This document shows, piece by piece, positions 55,201-64,000 of a stretch of 64,000 nucleotides of DNA. Numbering within the stretch: position 1 is the first letter of the stretch; each line of letters starts with the position of its first letter. Location: the NCBI GenBank assembly GCA_023078555.1, contig CM041199.1:5895315-5959314 (forward strand), given 5' to 3'. The DNA comes from Ulva prolifera. Taxonomy: Eukaryota; Chlorophyta; Ulvophyceae; Ulvales; Ulvaceae. The notes beneath the pieces are model-generated. The model had not been told where the DNA came from and ran no database searches. It was given only the letters and a program-made list of their open reading frames with translations. Made by a program: the position numbers and the translations under genes.

Positions 55201-55876
55201 GCGGTCCTCCGCCACGGCCGCCACCTCAAGCGAGAGGGTCGTCAGCTCGGCGCCGGCGGTGAGGTAGCTGCTGACATGGAGCACGCTGCCGGGTGAGATC
55301 GCGAGCGCGGTGAACGGCTCACTGCAGACGATGGGCACGGTGGACGGGGTGAGGGTGGCGCCAGCGGTGCGGTCGAGGGAGACCGCGGAGCCGGCGGCGA
55401 AGTTGATGCCGGGGGCGTCGGCGGCGGCGGAGGCGGGGGGCGGGCGCACGCGGATCTCCGGGCCGATGGTGTCGAGGATGACGGCGGTGTGGGCGCCGGT
55501 GACGGTCTCGGCGTTGCGCAGGCGGCTGATGGTCGTCTTGATCCACTCGACGCTCGCCCACGCGAGGTCGATGCGGAAGCCCTGCGCAGCAATGTGGGGG
55601 TCGATGCATACAGGGACGCTCATGCATGCGGGGCGGGCGAGGATGTCTGGGGAGCAAATGACAGAGGCACGGGCCATTGTATGGCAGAGCACCAGCCAAA
55701 CTACAAGGCATTGCCATCAGCAACCGTGAGTGTGCCTGGTAGTGAGGGCACATGTGGCGCACCCGGACGCCAGCCTCGACGAGGCCTTGGATGACCTCGG
55801 GGCTCTCGGACGCTGGACCGAGAGTGCAGATGACCTTGGTCAGGGGGTTCTTCTTGGTGTCTTCATCCGGCTGCAT
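52268..55876 (-). CDS. Pyruvate-kinase-like protein lacking both Mg2+ ligands (probable pseudoenzyme)
   Basis: The fold and order are those of pyruvate kinase. Exons 55876-55763, 55581-54992, 54717-54528, 54195-53929, 53623-53492, 53124-52972 and 52525-52268 join in phase to 567 residues. Kept: TKVICTLGPAS (about 13-23), LDTIGPEIR (74-82), PAEKVFYAQK, APRPTRAEATDVANLVLDG, and a C-terminal domain with VIAFTKTGRTPGLLAKYR. Lost by comparison with muscle PK: NFSHG becomes DLAWA (N75 to D, S77 to A, both K+ ligands); IEN becomes VCT (E272 to C at residue 248); ARGDLG becomes GRGTLG (D296 to T at residue 272). Lys270 and Arg73 equivalents remain. It is therefore unlikely to catalyse the PEP/ADP reaction. 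A regulatory or scaffold role is inference. The exon 7 start (52525) has an alternative at about 52499. Confidence 0.85.
53259..53377. repeat. 17-bp GC-rich minisatellite
   Basis: About seven tandem copies of GCAGTGGGGAGGGCGAG with a few substitutions in the last ones, inside intron 5 (53491-53125) of the pyruvate-kinase-like gene. Purine-rich on the plus strand. Confidence 0.9.
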
Positions 55877-57364
55877 GCAGCGGCGCGCGGGTCAAGCGGT
55901 TGCGATTGCGCGATCTCGGTGACAATACAGTCCACAAACAGCCCGGCCAGACACACACAGATTCTTCACGGCGCAGCTGCGTTGTATGGAATGACCGCAC
56001 CGGTATACACTGAAAATACGATATACATAATACTGCTGATGTTAAGCGAAGTGCAGGTCGCGTGTTGGGCTCTACGATGGCCTTCGTCGAGCGATAACTT
56101 TGGATAGCTGACGCGTGCAGGAACGCTGCGGGTGGGTGACGCTGGTGCCGACCTGTCTACTCCGACACGAAACAAAGCTCCACGCTTATTTAGAGTAGCT
56201 GGAGTGCGGCAAAACCAAGAGGTGCGGACTTGCGCATGCTGTGGTCTGTAGCATCACCCGGACAGTAGGGGAGCCGGCGGTGCAAGGGCTGTGGCGACAG
56301 CTCAGCGTCCTAAGGCTTTGCTGATCTGAAACGAGCCACCGCTTGACCCACGCTAGAATCAACAACATGATGCATTGTAGAATGCTGCGGTGCTGCATCG
56401 TTGGTGGGTATACTACCAATGCAACCATTGGAGAGCGCGACAGCAGCGTGAGCTTCGCTGACCCAAACAACGCATGTTGCTGAAAACGCTTCGCCAGTGA
56501 AATGATGTAATTAAAAGGTGCATAGGGCGGTGCAACGTGCCGCGAAGAGCAGGTGGTGGGTGTGGCGAAGCCAGCCATGGCAGGGACATCGCAGCCCTGC
56601 GAATGCAAACATGCAACGTACGCACTAAACGACCAATGCAAAATTTACAGCCACATTGAAGACTAGACATTCGTCTGATGGCGAGTTGCCACCATGGCCA
56701 AACATCAGAATTCAATCCACCTGCAGATAATGAATGGCGGGGCGTCCCGGATAATCCCGAAGACCAGACTGTATTGCACAAGCACACACTCTAGATTGTC
56801 GTGGGCTTGCATATAAGGTTGAGGTGCCTCTCAGCCTTGCAGGTCGGTGTCGGTGTGTCGGTCGCAGTACAGAGGATCAATGCGGCGCGAACGAGCGAAC
56901 GCACACCTGTAGAAGGGCTTGAAAAGATGATCGGATTGGCAGCATCACTCAATAAATCTCAGCGCAAAATCTGACAACGAATGGCGTCTACAAGAGAGTG
57001 TCGATCCCAATTGACAGCACTCTAGCTAAATTTTGTCAACAACTCACACACAGCCCCCCTGATTCATCAAGGAACACGAAATCTGATCCTTTATTCAGCA
57101 TTTTCTGCGAGCCATTCGCGTTGCTGGGGCTGATTGACCAACGTGGACCGCGGCACGTGCTACACCATGCATCCAGGCAGCTGAGTCAGACGCCATGCGC
57201 CACACCATGCATCCGGGCGGGACGACGCCAAATCGCCCCGAGCCAGCCCATCCCAACACACAGTAGCGTCACCACCAATGCCAGACGGTCAACACCACCT
57301 CGCACACTCGCCTCCATCATCCAAAACAACGCGGCAGTGTTTGCACGCACGTGCGCGCACGCGG
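55877..57364. other. Intergenic region between the pyruvate-kinase-like gene and SPB1
   Basis: 1.5 kb with moderate GC. It holds the 5' region of the pyruvate-kinase-like gene and the 3' side of SPB1. Short open frames have no family resemblance. Nothing else is seen. Confidence 0.55.
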
Positions 57365-60300
57365 CTACCGGCGGCCCTTCTTCCCCTTCCCCCGGCCCGT
57401 ATTCTTAGCCTTCGCGGCACCCTTCATCTTGTCCGCGATCATGCGGCGGTCCAGCGGCGGCCCCTTGCGCGCCTTCGTGGCGCGTGCGCTGCGGCTCAGC
57501 TTGTTGTCCGACTTGCCCGCTGCCGCGGCGCGCCGGTCTTTGCCGGCGGCCCTCGCCTTGGAGTACAGCTTCCCGATCTCCCGCGCCTTGGCCTGCACCG
57601 ACATGTCCTCCACGTCCACGATCGTCTCGGCCTTGCCGCGTGCGATCTCCAGCTTCTGTGCCACGCGCCGCTTCTTGCGCGCCTTCGCCTCCGCCACCTG
57701 CAGCCACACACCCCCTCATGCCCCCTCACAGACACCCATCAGAGGCATCAAATCACAGCACCGGCGAGCATGGACCTGGCACAAGGACGCATGCATGCCG
57801 GGCTTACGGACAAGCACGGCAGATGCATCCCCACCCTCCGCGACGCCGGACGCACAGCCCACGCCTTGTGCATCACGCGGCCGTCCGCTCGGCATGAACA
57901 TGCATGTATTAGCAGGTCACAGTCGGTGGGGCGGGTAGCACCGCACAGGGTTCACAGCAGTTCAACCCAGCCGCACCGCCGCCGCCAAGCACCTCCGCGG
58001 CACCACAGCCACACAACACCACCCCCAGGCAGACAACCCCGCACCCCGCCCACACAGGCAACACACTCGCCCGTGGGTGTACATCTCCGTGCATGCATTG
58101 GGGCGTTGGATGCTTGTTCGTTGCCCTGGCGGTGCTACCAGCCACTCCGACTTTGTCCTTGTACCACAAGCAGCACACGCAGCCGCTCAAACATGTGTTA
58201 CAAGGACAAAGCCAGAGCGGTAGGTAGCGCCGCAGGCACAGTCCCCTCACGCATGTGCCGGAGCGCGCGGCGGCGGCACACACACACCTTCTTCAGCGGC
58301 CGGGCGTCGATCGCCCGCAGCGCCTCCGCCTCGGCGGCGACCTCATCCCGCGCCACCAGCGGCGCCGGCTTCAGGTGCCGCCCCTCGTCCGCCTGTAGCC
58401 ACTTGGGCGCCCCCGCGGCGTCGTCAAACGTGTAGCGGTTGTACGCCGCGTCCAGCAGCGACAGCTGGTCCTTGCGGCCGCGCAGCCAGCGGCGCGCCAG
58501 CGCCCGCACCTCCGCCTGCGCGCGCTCGTCCAGCCCCGCAAACTCGTCGTCCGTGTCCGACGACTCGTTGCCGTCCGCCTCCGGGCCCTGCATGCATGCA
58601 CCTCCTCTGCGGGCCTCCACAACAAAACTGCGCACTGCCATGCATCATGCGCATGCATGCTCCGAATGAGGCGCCCGCCACGCTGCAGAACGCCGGCTGC
58701 GCAGAGATCGGCGCACTCCTGTCCGGAGGCTGCCGGGTATGCATGGGCCGTGATCACGCAGCACGCAGCGCGCCGCGGGGTCTTGGCCGAATGCATGAGC
58801 ATAGCCAGCGCCGGCGTCTCATGAATCCTAAGCCGTCCCCTTTTTTCCAGGGACCGACTCAATCACTGCAGCCAGGGCGGTGGGCGGACGAGATCGGACG
58901 CAGGCCGGGGGCGCACCTCCGGCACCACCTCCATCCCAGAGGCCTCCGCCTGAGCACGGCTCTGCTGAGTACGTAGCCGTGCCGCCGGGTCCTTCAGCCG
59001 CGCGATCGCCGCACCCTCTTCATCCTCCGAGTCACTCGCTGCCGCCTCTTCCTCCGCACTGCTCTCACCGGCGCCGTCCGCCGCGCCTGCGCGTCCGCTT
59101 GCCTGTGCGGGGTGGGGGGCCGCGCGGGTGGTGTGCCGCAGCGCGGCCGGGGCCGCCGCGGCGGAGCGCGCAGCCAGCACGCCGACGCCGACGTGTGGCT
59201 CCTGCAAGTCCTCAGACTCCCCTGCACCGCAGCATAGCACAGCGCGTCATAGCCGTGAAGTGTGCAGCCTGCCTCACAGCTGCAACATCGCCGGTGCCAT
59301 CGAACAAAAAACGTTTCCCGGACGGCGGACTGGCGACCGCCTTGCGTACATGTGCAGGGGAGGCGTGCCATGCGCGGCGCCGATTCACGTGTACAGGAGG
59401 CGTAGCACAGCGGAATGCACGGCCCGGCTTGAGGGGCGCACCGTCGCTGCCGCTGTCAGCACGTGGGCGCTTGGGGGCTTTGCCGGCCACCGGCTTGGCC
59501 GCGGGCGCCGCCGCCTCGTCATCATCGTCCGTCAGCAGACCCTCATCCTGCAGGAGCACAATTAGTTGACTGCGATGCCCCTGACGCATGCATGCTGACG
59601 TATTTGTACAGCTACAGTCACAAACCCTGTGGATGTCCACATGGTGGCGCCCCGGTTAGACGTCGGAGAGTGGCACGAGGGGGTACGCAGCGGCAGCGGC
59701 AGCAGGCAGGTGCAGGAAGCAGAGGCGGGGGCGGACCTGGAAGACGTCTTGCGCGAACCACTGCTGCGCGATTGCGGCGCCGCTCTTGCGGCGGCCGGCC
59801 TGCGAGCCGTCAAACGCGACGAGCAGGCCGCCGCCGGCCGCATCGTCGTCGTCGGACGCGCTCTCGCCGTGACGCGACGGCAGCTCCCCGACCTCCGCCG
59901 CAACATCGGCCTCGTCCCCTGCAGCCACAGACTATCTTCAGCGCGACCCTTCCACACTGCACGCCTGTTGCTCCACGGGGGCGCACGCCGCCTCCACAGT
60001 ACGCAGCGCCCACAACCGGGCAAGCACTCAGCATACATGTCATCCTGGAACGGCCCACGGAACGGCCCACAAGCATACAATGTGCCCGCGAATTTGCGCA
60101 AGCACAAACATACTGCTGACGGCAGATCCACCCTCTGCTTCGCCTTGAACCAATTGCAACAAAGTGACAAGGTACATGAGCTCGGGCCATGGCATTGTAG
60201 AGCACCGCAGAGCATCTGGAACACTGCGTCCAGGCACGGGCTGCTGCTGCCTTGCATGCAGTCACCCGCCCCAATCACACCCAACAGCACATCTCCACAC

Positions 60301-63300
60301 AGTCGACAGGAGTATTTTTGATCCGACACTCAACAAAGGGGGGGGGGGGGGGGGGGGGGGGGGGGCTTGCCGTCCATGCCAGCTTCGCCGAGGCGGGCGC
60401 GGCGCTGCTTCTCAGCCTTGATTGCGTCACGGGCATGCTTGCGCTGCACGTACGACTCGTACTGCCGGTCGAGGTACGTCTCGACCATCGCCTCGTACTT
60501 CGCGGCGGCGCGCTCGCCGTCGTCGTCGTCACTGCTGCTGCCGTCGGTGCTCACGAGCTCGTCGCCGGAGTCCCCCGCGTCCAGCGTCGTGCGCAGCTCG
60601 TCAACATCCAGCACGTCGCGCTCCCCTGCACCGCACCAGCTCTACAGTGTAAGCAAACAAAGCTTGTTCTTTCTCAACTTTGAACGCTCGGGCCGTTTCA
60701 TGGAGGGGCACCACAGAGCATACTGCCAGGCACTGCAGCATCTCAGCTGTAGCAGATCTGGGCACTGATTCTATGCGAGGCAGTGTATGCCGGTTCAGTC
60801 ATCGCGTTCCCTCGGTCGTGCTGTGACTTGTTGTACTTTTCACCTGGCAGCATATGCGAGCAGTGGCAAGCAGGGCTCGGGTCCCCTGAAGGCAAAGCAG
60901 TGTGCGGCGAGCAACTGACACGCCCTTGCATCTGATGAGACACAGATGCCTCTCGCCGCAGCGGCCACGTGCGCTGCAGCGGTTACCGGAGCATCTACTC
61001 CCATGGATGCGCACTTAAGCAGTGGTCACCAGCAATGTTTGAAACGGGCCTCTGCACGGCCGAACACGAAGCCAGATCTAGAGCAGGTCAGCACCCCCTT
61101 CGGTGTATGTGGTCGCGTTAATTCGGAGTTGTCAATGTCCTCGTCAGGATACGGCTCAGTAAAACCAGAAGTACTTTTACTGTACTTTACCCCCAGCCTC
61201 CAAGAAGCCAGCACCACAGCACCACAAGGATCGATCTCATTATGAGAAGCTTCAACAAACACAGACCCATGCGGACGGCCACAGCGATGCATAGCCACAA
61301 CAACAGACACGGGCACCAGTGCGGGCTCAAGCTTTCTGGTAGCTGTGCAGATCCGTTGTATCACGGAGGCTGCCGCATTGATTGGAGCGCGCACCCGCGG
61401 CGGCGAGGCCCTTGGCGCCGCGGACCTGCCCGAGGGTGAACATCGCTTCCTCCCCCTCGTCGACGTCCTCCCCGATTCCGGACGTCGCGGCGGACTGTGC
61501 GAGCCGGATCTTGGCGCGCTTCTTCAGCTCGCGTCGCTTCTTGCGCGTGCGCTTTGCCTCCGCCACCTCGCGCTCCCGCAGCGCCTCCATCTCCTTGAGC
61601 ACCACCTCCTCCGCCGTAAGCGCGGCCTCGCCTCCGCCGCCGTCTGCCCCGGCGGCGGCGCCGTCGGCGTCGCTGTCGGACCCTGACGCCCCCTCACCTT
61701 CCTTCGCCTACAGGCCGCAGCATGTTTGGGCCGCACCCCCCCGGGAACAGCGCTGTGGCGATTGCCGTGCGCTGTGGCAGCTCGTACAACCACGGCACGT
61801 AATTCCACAACTATGAGATCGCGGCACGACAGGCGCTGGGATGGGAGACAGTTTTCCTGTAATCTACGAGCTACGAAATTCAAAACAGAAGTTGTTGAAC
61901 GTTCTACTTTATCAGGTGCAGTGAACAAAGATTGCGGTGGATGCAGATCACACAGTAGGATCCCAGCACGCAGCACGATCCCAGCACGCACCTCCGCGGC
62001 AGCGGCGCGCGCCCGCTCCTTCTCCGCCTGGTCTACTGCCTTGCGCATCTTGAGCCGCCAGCGCAGAAGCTGCTTGAACTCCGAGCGCCCAAGCACCTGC
62101 ACATCCTTGCACAGCTCCCTCACCTCCTTGTCCGTCTCCGGATGCTCGAGAATCAGCGCTGTCGCCTCCTCGCCACTCAGCTTCGCTGCTGCGTCGGCGG
62201 CGCCGCCGGCCCCCTCCCCCTCCTCCTCCTCGTCCTCCGCGGCGGCCGCGGCCGCCGCGGGGTCCGGGGCCTGCAGGAGGATGGCGGTCACGGACCCGAG
62301 GGTCGGCATCGGGTCGGCGCAGCGCACGAAGTGCGCGGCGGTGACGGTCTTCGCGAGCATCGAGGCCCCCGCCTCGTACCCTGTGCGGTGCCGCTGCTTC
62401 TTGCCGATGCTCTTGAGGAGCGCGTCCGGGCCCATCTTCCGGTTCGGGTCCTCGAGGTCCTGCACAGCACGCAGCACACGCCGTGAGCACGTGCGCGCTG
62501 GGGCATCGTGGACAAGACACGACCTGGTGCCAGCGTCCGTCGACAGGCCACAGCGGCAACCGCGGTCGCTGTCCTGACAGCGGGACCTGCATGCACGTGC
62601 TGCACTACCTGAGCACATGCTCCACGAAACAAACACCGCGTACATGTCCATCACTGGCAGAGAGGTTCGCCTTGAGAATGGGGACGGGGGGGGCACCTGG
62701 AAGAGGGTGCGGTGGTCAAGCAGGCGGGGGTCAATCTTCGCGGGCGCCTTGAAGCCGGAGCAGACGACGAAGATCTCGGTGGACGTCGCGCGTGACGCCT
62801 GCGGCTTCGTGGCGTCGACGCGCGCGAAGAGCTGGCGGAAGGCGTACAGCAGCGCCGTGTAGTCCCGCGACCGGAACACCTTCGTCACGAAGGTGCCGCC
62901 GGGGCGCAAGAAGTCCGCCGCGAGTCGCAGCGCGTCCAGCACCAGCGCCGACTGCACAGCACCGCGCAGTGATGGCGACATGCATGGCGACATGCATGGC
63001 GACATGCATGGCGACATGCATGGCGACATGCATGGCGACATGCATGGCGACGCCTCTCGGCACGTGCTCACCAATGCATTACTATAAACCCATGTTGACC
63101 CGACCCTGATCCTCAGGTTTTTAGCCTACAGGGGCGCATCATACAGGGGGGAAGGAAGTGCACATCGCGGGGGATTGCAGTGGGCGTGAGGGCGAGACGA
63201 TCCAGGTATACTGCATGGGCCCCATGCATCTATATGCGTGCACGGGAACGTTGACCCATCGCATGCATGGCATGCAGCCTGCCGCCATGCAGCCGTCGCC

Positions 63301-63563
63301 GGCGCCGGCAGTGGGAGAGGGGGGACGGGGGGGTGGGAGGGCACCTGCGTGTACATCTCGGTGGCGAATGCGCCGCCGACGTTGGGCGCGCCGTCGTGCA
63401 ACACGACGTCGAAGAGGCTGCCGGCGGACTCCTTGCGCAGGCGGTCGCGGCACTGCTGCGCGGTGATGTCCTCGGTCAGCGTGAGCGCGCCGCGCACGGC
63501 CTTGATCGGCACGAGGTCGACTCCGATGATGCGCGACGACATCGGCATGTGCTTCGCGCACAC
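57365..63563 (-). CDS. SPB1: SPB1 / FTSJ3 AdoMet-dependent rRNA 2'-O-methyltransferase, 5' partial
   Basis: SPB1 methylates 25S/28S rRNA in nucleolar pre-60S particles. Exons 63563-63345, 62951-62697, 62459-61992, 61707-61395, 60625-60371, 59918-59737, 59547-59442, 59221-58917, 58587-58288 and 57697-57365 join in phase to 911 residues. The first exon (about 50 residues, with the first catalytic Lys) lies beyond the right edge. RrmJ/FtsJ domain: SSRIIGVDLVPIKAVRG, DVVLHDGAPNVGG (catalytic Asp), PGGTFVTKVFRSRDY (Lys) and STEIFVVCSGFKAP (Glu). Then a DUF3381-type middle (DLEDPNRKMGPDALL, LGRSEFKQLLRWRLKMRK), long acidic Asp/Glu/Ser linkers, and the basic SPB1 C-terminus (VAEAKARKKRRVAQKLEIA). 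The exon 60625-60371 is followed by a GC donor (GCAAGC) running straight into a 27-base homopolymer. Confidence 0.92.
60339..60365. repeat. G homopolymer, 27 bases
   Basis: Uninterrupted G run on the plus strand (C run in the SPB1 sense), starting five bases inside SPB1 intron 5, right behind its GCAAG donor. Length likely varies between reads or strains. Confidence 0.9.
61104..61190 (+). repeat. 80-bp dispersed repeat, copy 3
   Basis: Matches copies at 15821-15901 and 44487-44563 over the TGTGGTC head, TTAATTCGGAGTTGTCAATG and the GGATACGGCTCAGTAAA core. It lies in SPB1 intron 4, antisense to that gene. Confidence 0.75.
62970..63052. repeat. 12-bp GACATGCATGGC minisatellite
   Basis: About seven perfect tandem units in SPB1 intron 1 (63344-62952). 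Each unit contains the ATGCAT palindrome that is common in introns throughout the window. Confidence 0.92.
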
Positions 63564-64000
63564 CTGCAGACGCCGCGGGGCGAGTGATGGCGCGTGGCTA
63601 GAGGGGCCTGCGTGGGTGTGGCAAGGAGGGACTCGAGGAGGCGGGTAGCACCGCAGGAACATGCACCGCGGTTACAGGGACACCCATGCGGCCGCCAGTC
63701 AATGGAGTTTGGCTCTGTGCGGCGCCTGCCGCAGGTAGCAGCACCTCGGCCACTGCGTGCATGCAACCCGACAGCTGCGGGGCCGCATCGAGTCGCTGCG
63801 CGGGGCCCTGTGTGAGCCCTGTGCAACAGTGGCATGCACAGCAATGCTGCCTGGCCGTGCGTGGCGGTGGTCCGAGCAGGAACCCCAGCCCGCACAGCGG
63901 GTGGTCACAAGTGGCACTGGCGCAGGCGATTGTGTGGTCGCGCTCCGGAGCAGAATGAGCAATCCTCCGTGCCGTGTGGTTTTTCCTGACAGGGCATGGG
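63564..64000. other. Partial SPB1 intron at the right edge
   Basis: The exon at 63563 opens after a clear CTGCAG acceptor, and the missing N-terminal exon is not found up to the window end, so this stretch is read as intron. No repeat or other gene is seen. Confidence 0.6.

Noticed and set aside
62970-63052. CRISPR array
   Set aside because: Units are only 12 bp, perfectly contiguous and without spacers, in the intron of a eukaryotic gene.
61524-63074. Single 516-codon minus-strand open frame
   Set aside because: It fuses SPB1 exons with intron sequence; GT donors and CAG acceptors split it into exons with better family alignment.

Overview
The window is nuclear DNA from a photosynthetic, probably flagellated alga. 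The reasons are spliced genes with short introns, high-GC coding exons, a plastid singlet-oxygen protein (EXECUTER), a plastid CSP41-type protein, an axonemal TTC29 homologue, a polycystin-type channel and a selenoprotein with an in-frame UGA. A green alga fits best because EXECUTER is best known from the green lineage, but a haptophyte or other complex-plastid alga cannot be excluded from sequence alone. All exon models were built by hand from reading frame, splice signals and family knowledge. In every multi-exon gene the exon phases join and the total length is a multiple of three.

Layout. At 2-24809 (+) lies one giant gene that enters from the left edge, with 33 visible exons and about 4,475 residues. 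It has 13 tandem Cys-rich units, five DUF5011-like Ig modules, a polycystin TOP domain and channel, and a long C-terminal extension with more membrane segments. At 24810-29226 there is a lower-GC, repeat-bearing gap with a few exon-like fragments. At 29227-32247 (+) is an EXECUTER-type gene. At 33115-35544 (-) is a TTC29-type TPR gene, head-to-head with selenoprotein T at 36084-36742 (+). At 38089-40141 (-) is a CSP41-like gene. At 42291-46781 (+) is VPS45, tail-to-tail with CDC5 at 47241-50453 (-). At 52268-55876 (-) is a pyruvate-kinase-like gene that has lost both Mg2+ ligands. At 57365-63563 (-) is SPB1/FTSJ3, whose 5' exon lies beyond the right edge.

The genes are not an operon. They cover ciliary and membrane sensing (polycystin, TTC29), plastid stress and RNA biology (EXECUTER, CSP41), the ER redox protein SelT, endosomal trafficking (VPS45), splicing (CDC5) and ribosome biogenesis (SPB1).

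Introns usually start GTGCG, GTGTG or GTACG and end TGCAG. Three introns start with GC. Introns and gaps carry an 80-bp dispersed repeat (three copies), tRNA-like SINE-type repeats, a candidate MITE, a telomere-like array, two minisatellites, two long G tracts and abundant GCATGC/ATGCAT palindromes. No CRISPR array, rRNA, intact tRNA gene or viral element was seen.
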